This document shows, piece after piece, positions 1 through 9,300 of a stretch of DNA of 64,000 nucleotides (position 1 is the stretch's first letter; each line of letters opens with the position of its first letter). Location: assembly GCA_016795325.1 (NCBI GenBank), contig JAEUHY010000013.1, positions 1 through 64,000 of the forward strand, written 5' to 3'. Both the position numbers and the translations under genes were made by a program. The stretch is from Planctomycetota bacterium (GTDB lineage Bacteria; Planctomycetota; UBA1135; GCA-002686595). Below the pieces are notes generated by a model. It made no database searches and was not told the DNA's origin. It worked only from the letters and a program-made list of their open reading frames with translations.

Positions 1-46
1 CGCGCGCCGGCGGCGTGAGACAAATTGCTCTGGCACCGTACGTACG
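1..46. repeat. Right half of a long palindromic repeat (copy 1, cut by the window edge)
   Basis: Contains the conserved outer block CAAATTGCTCTGGCACCGTA preceded by a GC-rich inner arm. It matches the right arms of the two complete palindromes at 5513-5605 and 6161-6251. The left arm must lie before base 1. It sits about 210 bases upstream of the sigma factor gene. Confidence 0.75.
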
Positions 47-256
47 CGGACCTCCGGCGGCGTGGGACGGGAACCTCCGCCGTCCAAATTCATGTCCACG
101 CCCGACGCGGCGCGTCACTTCGCGTGGCGCCCCACGCGCCTCGCGCGGGTGTCGGGGCCGTCATCGATCCGCCGCGTGGACTCCCTCTCGTCGCCTGCGC
201 GGCGCAGCGTCGATCCACGGGGCCAACCTCAACCGCGCGCCCTCTGTGGACGTAGC

Positions 257-865
257 ATGCTCACTGTCTCTCCGACCGCCCGCGCCGTGGCCCAGGTCCC
301 CGACATCGCTCCGCTGCTCCAGCGCCTCGCCTCTGGCGACGAGGCCGCCGCGAACGAGTTGTTGCCGCTCGTGTACGACGAGCTGTACTCGCTCGCCCGC
401 CACTACATGGCGCGCGAGAAGGCGCACCACACGCTGCAGGCCACAGCGCTCGTGCACGAGGCTTGGCTGCGCCTCGCGAACGACTCCACGCCGCCGTGGG
501 AGAACCGCGATCAGTTCGTCGCCATCGCCGCGCGTGCGATGCGGCGCGTGCTCGTCGACCACGCGCGGCGGCGCGACGCGCGCACGCGCAGCGGCAGCTC
601 CGAACGCCTGCCCTTCGAAGCCCTGCTCGAGCTCTACGAAGAATCCGGCCCGCCGCTGGTCGAGCTCGACGAAGCCCTGGCGCGGCTCGCCGCCTTCGAC
701 GCGCAGCTCGCCAAGTTGGTCGAACTGCGCTTCTTCTTCGGCGCCTCGAACGAAGACATCGCGCGTGCGCTGAACGTCTCGACGCGCACCGTGGAACGCG
801 GCTGGAAAACGGCCCAGGCCTGGTTGCGCGCCGAACTGGGCGAGAGCGCCGCGCCCGACGCATGA
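257..865 (+). CDS. ECF-family RNA polymerase sigma factor (planctomycete kinase-associated type)
   Basis: A 202-residue sigma-70 family protein. Residues about 30-105 form region 2, including the stretch HEAWLRLA and the DNA-melting helix around VAIAARAMRRVLVDHARRR. Residues about 135-195 form region 4 with the helix-turn-helix NEDIARALNVSTRTVERGWK. The protein fits the TIGR02999-like ECF group common in Planctomycetota. The ATG at 257 was chosen because the in-frame sequence upstream has no sigma-factor similarity. No anti-sigma gene is adjacent. Instead a membrane Ser/Thr kinase begins 57 bases downstream, which suggests control by phosphorylation or by the kinase-TPR protein (inference). 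Confidence 0.9.
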   Translation: MLTVSPTARAVAQVPDIAPLLQRLASGDEAAANELLPLVYDELYSLARHYMAREKAHHTLQATALVHEAWLRLANDSTPPWENRDQFVAIAARAMRRVLVDHARRRDARTRSGSSERLPFEALLELYEESGPPLVELDEALARLAAFDAQLAKLVELRFFFGASNEDIARALNVSTRTVERGWKTAQAWLRAELGESAAPDA

Positions 866-922
866 GCGCTTTTTCTCAACCCGTCTGTCGGCCTCGGCGC
901 TCGCCCTGCGCCTAGAGCAACG

Positions 923-3661
923 ATGAGCGTCGAGATCTGGCCGCGGGTGCGCGAGCTCTTCGAGCGCGCCCTGGAGCTCGCGCCGGGCGAGCGCGACGCG
1001 TTCGTGGCGCGCGAGAGCGCTCGCGAGCCGCTCGTGCAGCGCGAGCTGCGCCGTCTGCTCGCCAACTGGAGCGACGACTCGAACTTCCTCGCACCGCCGG
1101 GCGCCACGCGCCTGGGTGACCAGCTCGGCGCGCTCGCCGGCGCCCCGCTGAACGGCAAGCTCGGCGCGTACACGCTCGAGCGCCTGCTCGGCTCGGGCGG
1201 CATGGGCTCGGTGTACCTCGCGCGCCAGGAGCGGCCCGCTCGGCACGTCGCGCTCAAACTGATGCGCGCCGGACTCGGCGCGGCGCAGGCCGAGCGCCAT
1301 TTCGAAGCCGAAGCCGAGATCCTGGCGCGCCTCACGCATCCTTCGATCGCCGCGATCTACGAATCGGGCGTGCACGCCGGCGCGCCGTTCTTCGCGATGG
1401 AGTACGTCGAAGGCGCACTCGACCTCGCGAGTTTCGCCGACCAACGCGAGCTCGACCTGCGCGCGCGCATCGAGCTGTTCCTTCCGGTCTGCGAAGCCGT
1501 GCAACACGCCCACGGAAAAGGCGTGATCCACCGCGACCTCAAGCCCGGCAACGTGCTCGTCGGCGCGGCCGGTGCGCCCAAGGTGATCGACTTCGGCGTC
1601 GCGCGCATCGTCGCGCCCGAGCTCGCGCACAGCGTCGGAACGCTCGGCGGCCAGGCGCTCGGCACGCTCGCCTACGCTGCTCCCGAGCAGTTGCAGGGCG
1701 ACTGGCGCGACGTCGACGTCCGCGCGGACGTGTACTCGCTCGGCGCGACGCTGTTCGAACTGCTCGCGGGCGCGCCGCCGTTCGACGTGAGCTCGCTCCC
1801 GCCGCTCGAAGCGTTGCGCACGGTGTGTGAACGCCCCGCGCCCACGCCGTCGAGCGTGCGCGCCTCCGTTCCACGCGAACTCGACTGGGTGCTGCAACGT
1901 TGCCTCGCCAAGGAGCGCGAACGCCGCTACACGACGGTCGACGAGCTGCGCCGCGATCTCGAGCGCTGGCTGGCCGGCGAGCCGTTGGTCGCGGCGCCGC
2001 CGAGCACGCTGTACCGCGCGCGCAAGTTCGTGGCGCGCAACCGCGTGGCGGTCGCGGCCGCGGCGATCGTGTTCGCGAGCTTGGTCACCGCGCTCGGAAT
2101 CTCGGTGAGCAAGACGCGCGAGGCCGACGAGCAGCGGCGCATCGCGCTGGAGGCGAGCAAGGCTTCGGAGCGCGACGCCGAGGCTGCGCGCGACGCCGCG
2201 CTCGAAGCCGAGCAGCAGCGGCGGATCGCAACGCAGGCGAGCGAGCAGGCCGCGCGCGACGCCGAGGCCGCTCGCCTCGAAGCGCGCCGACGCCAAGCCG
2301 TGATCGACTCGCTGGCGAGCATGCTCGGCGCCGTTTCGCCCGAGGAGGACGGCCGCAACGTCACCTTGTTCGAGCTGCTCGAGCGGCGCCGTTCGAACCT
2401 CGAGAGCGAGTTCGCCGACGAGCCGCGCCTGCGCGTGCAGTTGCAGGGCTTCCTGATCAAGGCCTACGGCGATCTGGGGCTCGCCACTCACGGACTCGAG
2501 CTGGCCGAGTCGTCGCTCGCGACCATGGAGCGCGAAGGGGGCTACACGCCGAGCGAGATCTCCGCGATGCAGTTCTTCGTGGCGCGGCGCTACTTCGAAC
2601 GCGGGCGCATGGAGGACGGCGCGCAGCTCGTGCAACGCGCGCTCGACGTGCTCGGCAGCGCGGCCGCCTTGCCCGAGGACGGCGTCGCCGCGCTGCAGAT
2701 GCAGGCCATGGCGCTCGAGAAGCAGGGCCGCGTCGCGGAGTCGATCGAGGCCTTCGAGCGGGCGCTCGCCGCGGCGCGCACGTCGCTGGGCGACGACCAC
2801 ATGATGACGATCATGCTGATGAGCGACACGGCCTTGGGCCATGCGTCGCGCCGCAACTTGGCGGTGGCCGAGCAGCTCGCGCGCGAGGCCCACGAACGCG
2901 CGAACCGAGTGCTCCCGGCGGGACACTCGCTGTTGCCGCTGTTTTCGATGCGGCTGGGCAGCGTGCTGAGCTCCGTCGGCAAGAAGGCCGAGAGCCTCGA
3001 GCTGCAGCGCGAAGTCGTCGCGCGCACGGAGGCGATCTTCGGTCTGCACCACCGCAACGTGGCGCAGGCGCATCGCGAGCTCGCCGCCGCGTTGCTCGGC
3101 GCGCGGCGCTACGAAGAGGCGGCCGCGGCGGCGCAGCGCGCGCTCGAGCTGAAGGACAAGCACCACGCGGGCGACGCGGAGCTCGAGACCGCGATCCGCG
3201 GCGTGCTCGGCGGCGCGCTCGACGGGTTGTGGCGCTACGAAGAGGCGGTGGAGAATTGGCGCGCGTGCGTGGCGCGCTTCGAGGAGCTCGGCCGGCGCAC
3301 GGACCCGTACGCGTTCCAAGCGCGCTTGGGCGTCGGCGGAGGGCTGCTCTACTTGCGGCGCTTCCCCGAGTCCGAGGCGAGCCTGCGCGAGACGCTCGAG
3401 CTCGCCGCCGACGCGCTGCCGCCCGACGACGCGATGGTGGGTTTTGGGCGCCTGCTGATCGGCCAAGCGATCGGCCAGCAGCCCGGACGGTTGCCCGAGG
3501 GCTACGAGCAGGTCGCGGCGGCGTACGAGATCCTCTCGAAGCACGACGGTCCGGGCCCGCGCAGGCGCGCCAAGGAGGCGCTGGAGATGCTCGAGGGCGC
3601 CGCGGAGGGGGCGGGTCGGCCGCAGGATCTCGAGCGCTGGCGCAAGTTGCTGGGCCGTTGA
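923..3661 (+). CDS. Membrane Ser/Thr protein kinase with C-terminal TPR repeats
   Basis: A 912-residue Hanks-type kinase. Residues about 82-355 carry the glycine loop GSGGMGSVY (about 90-98), catalytic Lys112 (VALKLM), HRDLKPGN (203-210), DFG (223-225) and the APE motif. A single membrane segment at about 374-396 (AVAAAAIVFASLVTALGI) separates the cytoplasmic kinase from an Ala/Glu/Arg-rich coiled coil and about ten TPR units, which would lie outside the cytoplasmic membrane. It probably senses or scaffolds through the TPRs and phosphorylates cytoplasmic targets. The upstream sigma factor is the obvious candidate partner (inference). All catalytic motifs are intact. A weak AGAG-type ribosome site precedes the ATG. 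Confidence 0.93.
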   Translation: MSVEIWPRVRELFERALELAPGERDAFVARESAREPLVQRELRRLLANWSDDSNFLAPPGATRLGDQLGALAGAPLNGKLGAYTLERLLGSGGMGSVYLARQERPARHVALKLMRAGLGAAQAERHFEAEAEILARLTHPSIAAIYESGVHAGAPFFAMEYVEGALDLASFADQRELDLRARIELFLPVCEAVQHAHGKGVIHRDLKPGNVLVGAAGAPKVIDFGVARIVAPELAHSVGTLGGQALGTLAYAAPEQLQGDWRDVDVRADVYSLGATLFELLAGAPPFDVSSLPPLEALRTVCERPAPTPSSVRASVPRELDWVLQRCLAKERERRYTTVDELRRDLERWLAGEPLVAAPPSTLYRARKFVARNRVAVAAAAIVFASLVTALGISVSKTREADEQRRIALEASKASERDAEAARDAALEAEQQRRIATQASEQAARDAEAARLEARRRQAVIDSLASMLGAVSPEEDGRNVTLFELLERRRSNLESEFADEPRLRVQLQGFLIKAYGDLGLATHGLELAESSLATMEREGGYTPSEISAMQFFVARRYFERGRMEDGAQLVQRALDVLGSAAALPEDGVAALQMQAMALEKQGRVAESIEAFERALAAARTSLGDDHMMTIMLMSDTALGHASRRNLAVAEQLAREAHERANRVLPAGHSLLPLFSMRLGSVLSSVGKKAESLELQREVVARTEAIFGLHHRNVAQAHRELAAALLGARRYEEAAAAAQRALELKDKHHAGDAELETAIRGVLGGALDGLWRYEEAVENWRACVARFEELGRRTDPYAFQARLGVGGGLLYLRRFPESEASLRETLELAADALPPDDAMVGFGRLLIGQAIGQQPGRLPEGYEQVAAAYEILSKHDGPGPRRRAKEALEMLEGAAEGAGRPQDLERWRKLLGR

Positions 3662-3793
3662 GCGCGCCCAGCGCGGAGAAAGCGCTGTAACGCCGGGCGT
3701 CGGCTGCGGATCAGATCCCCTGTGGGCGTGGAGCTCCCTGCGTTGCGCGGGGGGCGCGCCCCGGAGAACGGATCGTCCCAGGAGCGCGAGTTC

Positions 3794-5512
3794 ATGAAGG
3801 TCGGAGTGTGTGCGGCGGCGGTGTGTTGGCTCGGCGGAGCAGCGGCGGCGCAGGCCCCGCTCTACGACTTCTTCACGCTCACGGCGGGCGAGCAGTTCGG
3901 CGCCGCGGTCGCGGGCGCTGGTGACGTCGACGGCGACGGCTTCGGAGACTTCGCCATCGGCGCCGAACGCGCCGCGGGTCTCGCGCCGGATTCGGGCGTG
4001 GTGCGCATCTACTCGGGACAGAACGCGAGCCTGATCCGCGAGCTCAAGGGCGAGCTCACCGGCGACCGCTTCGGCCACTCGATCGAGTCGCTCGGCGACC
4101 TCGACGGCGACGGCCGTCCCGAGCTGCTCGTCGGCGCGCCGCTCCACGATGCGTTCCTCGGCGTCGACCGCGGCGCGGCGTACATCTTCGACGGCATGAC
4201 CGGAGTTCCGGTCACCAAGCTCTACGGCAACGGCGCGGACAACCACTTCGGTTGGTCGGTGACGGCCGTGCCGGACGTCAACTTCGACGGCGTCAAGGAC
4301 TTCGCCGTCGGCGCGCCGCGCGAAACCGTGGGCGGCAACACGCTGACCGGCACGGTGCGGATCTACTCGGGGGTGACGCGCACGCTGTACCGGCTGCACA
4401 ACGGCGTCGCGCAGGGTGATCGCTTCGGTACCTCGATCGACGGCTCGGCCGACATCAACGGCGATGGACGCGGAGATTTGGTCGTCGGCGCGCCGCAGGC
4501 CGACGCCGCGGCAATCTTCGACTCGGGCCGCGCGTACCGCATCTCGGGAGCGCCCAGCGGCAGCGCCGTACTCACGACGTACAGCGGCAGCACGACGGCC
4601 GGTTGGCTCGGCCACACGGTCGCGGCGGTGCCCGACACGAACGGCGACGGCGTGTGGGAGGTCGCGCTGGGCGAGCCGTTCGTCAGCATCGGCGGCGTGA
4701 GCGGTTCGGGCCGCATCCGCGTGTTCTCCGGCACGAACGGCGCGGTGCTGCTCACGCTCACAGGCGCTCTGAACGACACCTACGGCTGGGTGATGAGCGC
4801 GATGAAGGACTTCGACGGCGACGGGCGCGGCGACCTGCTCGTGGGCAATCCGTTCGCTGAGTACAACTCGTGGACGAACGTCGGGCTCGCGCATGTCTAC
4901 AGCGGCGTGACCGGGGCGATCCTGACGACGATGACCGGCTACGAGGACGGAGAGACGTTCGGTGACTCGATCGCCGACGCGGGTGACATCAACAACGACG
5001 GGTTCAACGACATCATCGCCGGCTCGGCCAACTACAGCCAATACGGCCTGAACGCCGGCCGCGCGCGTACCGCGCTCGGCAACGCGGAATTCCCGACGAA
5101 CTACTGCACGGGCAAGCAGAACTCGCAGGGTTGCACGCCCTACGTCGGCATCGGCGGGTGCGCGAGCGCGACCGTGGGCCAGTTGCAGATCGTGGGCGTC
5201 AACGTGCTGCCGAACGTCAGCGGCCTGATGATCTGGTCGCACACCAGCGCAGCGACGCCGTTCTTCGGCGACACGCTGTGCGTCGGCGGGCCGATCCGCC
5301 GCACGCCGGTGCAGACCTCGTTCGACAACGTCGGCAGCGTGCTGCCGTGTGACGGGGTCTACAGCTACTACTTCAGCCACGCACAGATGTCGGCCGAGGG
5401 CTTCACGCCCGGCACGGAGCTCTTCGCGCAGTACTGGGGTCGCGATCCCGGCTACCTGCCGCCGATCAACTTCACTCTGACCAACGGCGTGCGGATTCCG
5501 ATCCTGCCGTAG
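3794..5512 (+). CDS. Exported FG-GAP (integrin-like beta-propeller) repeat protein
   Basis: 572 residues. The ATG at 3794 gives a clean signal peptide (MKVGVCAAAVCWLGGAAAAQA), whereas the in-frame extension upstream has none. The body holds about seven FG-GAP repeats, each with a calcium-loop-like D.DGDG..D..(I/V)GA motif, for example AGDVDGDGFGDFAIGA, predicting a beta-propeller at the cell surface. From about residue 435 the protein carries the shared C-terminal domain found in four other exported proteins here: it opens YCTGKQNSQGC, has paired cysteines and ends near AQYWGRDP. The role is probably adhesion or surface structure. The exact ligand is unknown. Confidence 0.9.
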   Translation: MKVGVCAAAVCWLGGAAAAQAPLYDFFTLTAGEQFGAAVAGAGDVDGDGFGDFAIGAERAAGLAPDSGVVRIYSGQNASLIRELKGELTGDRFGHSIESLGDLDGDGRPELLVGAPLHDAFLGVDRGAAYIFDGMTGVPVTKLYGNGADNHFGWSVTAVPDVNFDGVKDFAVGAPRETVGGNTLTGTVRIYSGVTRTLYRLHNGVAQGDRFGTSIDGSADINGDGRGDLVVGAPQADAAAIFDSGRAYRISGAPSGSAVLTTYSGSTTAGWLGHTVAAVPDTNGDGVWEVALGEPFVSIGGVSGSGRIRVFSGTNGAVLLTLTGALNDTYGWVMSAMKDFDGDGRGDLLVGNPFAEYNSWTNVGLAHVYSGVTGAILTTMTGYEDGETFGDSIADAGDINNDGFNDIIAGSANYSQYGLNAGRARTALGNAEFPTNYCTGKQNSQGCTPYVGIGGCASATVGQLQIVGVNVLPNVSGLMIWSHTSAATPFFGDTLCVGGPIRRTPVQTSFDNVGSVLPCDGVYSYYFSHAQMSAEGFTPGTELFAQYWGRDPGYLPPINFTLTNGVRIPILP

Positions 5513-5605
5513 CGGTTGTACGGCGCCAGAGCAATTTGTCCCACGCCATCGGTGCGCATCGCGCGCCGATGGCGTGGGACAAATTGCGCTGGCGCCGTAC
5601 AACCG
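5513..5605. repeat. Long palindromic repeat (copy 2), near-perfect inverted repeat
   Basis: Begins directly after the FG-GAP stop codon. Two arms of about 45 bases are reverse complements with two mismatches and almost no loop. The outer block (GGTTGTACGGCGCCAGAGCA) is shared with copy 3; the inner arm differs from copy 3 but still pairs with itself. It could act as a transcription terminator, an RNA stabiliser or a mobile palindrome. There is no T-tract. Confidence 0.9.
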
Positions 5606-5610
5606 CACCC

Positions 5611-6156
5611 ATGGCGAAGAACTCACACGACAAGTTGCTGAAGATCCTCGAGGCGCGCTTCGAGGGGCACATGGAGCGTCACGAGGGACTCGAGTGGGCG
5701 CACGTTCGCGCGCGGCTCGCGCGCAAGCCGAAAGCGCTCGAGGCGCTGCAGGCGATGGAGGACTCGGGCGGTGAGCCCGATGTGGTGGGGGGTGCGCAGA
5801 AGTCGGGCGTAGTGCGCTTCGTCGACTGCTGCGCGGAGACGCCCGAGGGTCGCCGCAGTCTGTGCTACGACCGCGCGGCGCTCGACGCGCGCAAGGAGCA
5901 CAAACCGGCGGGCAGCGCGGTTGAGATGGCGACGGCGATGGGTGTCGAGCTGCTCAGCGAGGCGCAGTATCGCGAGCTGCAGCGGGTGGGCGAGTTCGAC
6001 CTGAAGACCTCGAGCTGGGTCCAGACTCCGGCGGAGATCCGCAAGCTCGGCGGCGCGCTGTTTTGTGATCGGCGCTACGACACGGTGTTCGTCTACCACA
6101 ACGGCGCGCAGTCGTACTACGCCGTGCGCGGCTTCCGCGCCGCACTGGAAGTCTGA
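5611..6156 (+). CDS. DUF4256 family protein
   Basis: 181 residues, the usual full length for the DUF4256 family, and similar to it along its whole length: GLEWAHVRARL, GGEPDVVG, FVDCCAETPEGRR, CYDRAALDARKEHKP, GALFCDRRYDTVFVYHNGA. The function of the family is unknown to me. No signal peptide or membrane segment is visible, so it is probably cytoplasmic. The start at 5611 is five bases after the upstream palindrome. The gene is bracketed by two palindromic repeats (5513-5605 and 6161-6251), as if the repeats delimited a cassette. Confidence 0.9.
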   Translation: MAKNSHDKLLKILEARFEGHMERHEGLEWAHVRARLARKPKALEALQAMEDSGGEPDVVGGAQKSGVVRFVDCCAETPEGRRSLCYDRAALDARKEHKPAGSAVEMATAMGVELLSEAQYRELQRVGEFDLKTSSWVQTPAEIRKLGGALFCDRRYDTVFVYHNGAQSYYAVRGFRAALEV

Positions 6157-6160
6157 GCGG

Positions 6161-6251
6161 CGGTTGTACGGCGCCAGAGCAATTTGCACCGCGCCGCCGG
6201 CGCGCAGGGCGCACCGGCGGCGCGGTGCGAATTGCTCTGGCGTCGTACAGC
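6161..6251. repeat. Long palindromic repeat (copy 3)
   Basis: Begins four bases after the DUF4256 stop codon. Arms of about 45 bases pair across a 3-base centre with a handful of mismatches. The outer block is nearly identical to copy 2. The inner arm reads CACCGCGCCGCCGGCGCGC instead of TCCCACGCCATCGGTGCGC, and the opposite arm has changed to match, so base pairing is preserved. Confidence 0.9.
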
Positions 6252-6363
6252 CAGACGGCGAATGTCGGTAACGGGACGGTAGCCGCCCGGATTGCGTTCA
6301 TGGGGCCACTTCGCGCGCACGGATGCGCGCAGTGGGCCCACCTACGGAATTCGGAACTCAACC

Positions 6364-9300
6364 ATGCTGCTCCCCATCGCTCTCGTCGCCGCTGCTCCGG
6401 CGGTTCAAACGCTCCAAGGACCCCAACTGCCGCCGCCGGAGTTGCCGTCCGAGATCATCTACGCCGAGGCGCCGGCGATGCCGTTCGCGGCCGACGACGA
6501 CGGCGTGCCGCTGCCCAACCCGGCGGTGTGGAAGGAGGGCAAGGAAGCGGACGAGCTGGTCGCTCCCGCCAGCGGCGATCCGTTCTTCCTGGGCTTCATC
6601 GGCGGCAAGCACTTCCCGCCGGCGGATGAGCGCATCGACCCGCGGCTCGACTTCAGCGACGCGCTGGCCGGACTCGATGGGCGCGCGAACGGCGAGGGCT
6701 ACGCCTTCGTGATGTTCTCCAAGCGCATGACGGCCGAGCGCGTTCAAGCGCTGCGCGACATGGGCGTGCGCGTGCTCGATTTCCACCCGCACTACACGCT
6801 CAAGGTGGCGCTCGCGCCGCAGCTCGTGGACAGCGTCGCGAACCTCGATTTCGTGCGCTGGATCGGCGCGCCGCAGACCTGGCAGAAGGTCCACCCGCGG
6901 CTCGCGGAAGAGCTCGCCAAGCGCGGCCCCGGCGAACCTCTCCCGGTGTACATCAACCTGTTCGAGTCGGACCTGTGCGAAGCATCGACCTCGCGTCCGG
7001 TCGGCAGCGTCGCGCACGGCGACGGCGACACGGTGACGGTCAACGAAGACGAAAGCGCGCTGCCGCGCACGTGGATGAGCAACGGCTGGCAGCAGCGCGC
7101 GCTCGAGCAGCTTGGCGTCAAGGTCAACTCGTACCAGGACTCGATCCATGCCTTCCGCGCCGAGCTCACGTCGTTGCAACTCGAAGCGCTGCTCGCGCTC
7201 GACTTCGTGCAGTTCGTCGAACGCGAGGGCGAGAACACCTTCGCCCACGACGAGTCGATGCCCATGATCAACGCCGACCGCGTGCGCGCCAGCTACAACG
7301 GAGGCACGAACTCCGCTGCGATCGTGGGCGTGATCGACTCGGGTTGCGACCTGGGCCACACGGCGCTCGATCAATTCACCGTCGGCTGGGACGTCACCCC
7401 AGAAAACCTCGGCGCTTTCGAGGACTTTGACGGCCACGGATCGCACGTGTGGGGCACCGTGCTGGGCAACAACGATGTCGACGACAGCTACCAGGGCGTT
7501 GCGCCTGGACTGGGCTGGGCGGGCAACGGCCGCGTGTTCAGCGTGAAGATCTTCAACTCGAGCGGCTCGAGCTCGGGCGCCGACTACGCCAGCGGCCTCG
7601 TCTCGATGCACTCGAGCTACAACGACGGCACGAACGTCACGGGGCGGCCGCACGTCGTGAACAACTCGTACGGCATCGCTGCGAGCGGTGCGACGGGCAC
7701 GGAGGCCAGCGCGCGCACGATCGACGCGGAAGTGTGGGACTACAACCAAGCCTACGTCTTCGCCGCGGGCAACGAAGGTCCGACCTCGTCGAGCTGCCGC
7801 GAGCAAGCGACGGCGAAGAACGCGCTGACGGTCGGCTCGGTGATGGATTGGAGCACGGATCCGGGCGATGTGGCGAACAGCTCGAGCCGCGGGCCGACGG
7901 GCGACGGACGTTGGAAGCCCAACGTGTGCGCGCCGGGCAATTCGATCCTCTCGGTGAACGCCGAGACCGTGACGGGCTACACGAGCAAGTCGGGCACGAG
8001 CATGGCGTCGCCGCACGTGACCGGCGTCGCGGCGCAGCTGTGCGATCGCTACTCGTTCTTCCGCTACAACCCCGAAGCGCTCGCGTCGGTGCTCATGGCG
8101 AGCGCGATCACCAAGGATGACGCGATCATCGCGAGCCCCGGTGGAAGTGCGACGCACCTCAACACGTACGGAGCCGGCCGCGTCGACGCCTACAAGGCGA
8201 CGGGCAGCAACGGACAGCAGGACATGTACTTCTGGAGCACGACGCTCGGCTGGACGGACACGACGTTCGTCGAGTTCCCGGTGGCCAGCGGCGCGACGCG
8301 CCTGTCGGTCGTCGTGCACTACATCGAGCCCGAGGCCTCCTCCGGCGCTTCGCAGGCCCTGCGCAACAACTTCAATAGTTGGCTCGACGCGGCGCCCTTC
8401 ACGGCGAACACCAACACGGGCGACTACTCGGCGCAGCAGTCGAACGTGGACAACACCGAGATCCGCAGCCTCAACAACCCGACGGTCGCGAACTGGCGCG
8501 TCAAGATCGCGCCGGGCGCGGTTGTTCCGTTCGAGAGCGTGCGCGTCGGCATCTGCGCTGTGATCACGTACGGCGACACCACGCCGAACACCACGCTCAA
8601 CCTCACTGCGGCTGACTACTACGTCCAACCGAATCAGGACGTCGACATCACCGCGGTCTACACCAACCCGAGCTACGTCGCGTCGGCCGTGTACCTCGAT
8701 TCGACCTCGACCGGCAACACGCTGGTCGCCGCGTACGGCAACCTGGCCGACGGTTCGAGCGCGGACTGGCTCGACAACCAACAGAGCGGCCGCGACATCG
8801 CCCTGGGCAGCGTGGGCCACAACACGTCGCGCACGGCGCATTGGACCGCGCGCTGGAGCACCGACGGTCTGAAGGTGTTCGAAGTCGAAGCGCGTTCGGA
8901 CAACGCGCTCGACGAGACGCAGTCGATCGGCGTGTTCGTCGACGGCACCGATCCCGCGACGGTCACCAACCTCGGTTCGTCGACGCACATCGCAGGTCAG
9001 TGGACCAACGACACGACGATCACCTACACCTGGACGGCGGCGAACGACAACCTGTCGGGCATCGACGGTTACGGCGTGTTCACCTCGGCGCTCGCGAGTC
9101 TGCCCGGCGCGACCAAGGACATCGAAGAAGTCACGAGCTTCAGCGAAACGCTCACGCAGGGCACGTGGTGGTTCAACATCCGCTCGCTCGACTACTGCGG
9201 CAACTGGGACGCGGACTCCGCGAGCTTCGGACCGATCCGCATCGACACGACCGCACCTGGGATGATCGGGTTCTTCGGCTCCAGCACGCACACGATCGGT

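Noticed and set aside
161..5626. 1821-codon open frame on the minus strand
   Set aside because: Runs antisense through the sigma factor, kinase and FG-GAP genes. It is arginine/glutamate-rich with no domains, an artefact of high GC3 on the coding strand.
6358..9291. 977-codon minus-strand frame
   Set aside because: Entirely antisense to the subtilisin gene and without any recognisable motif.
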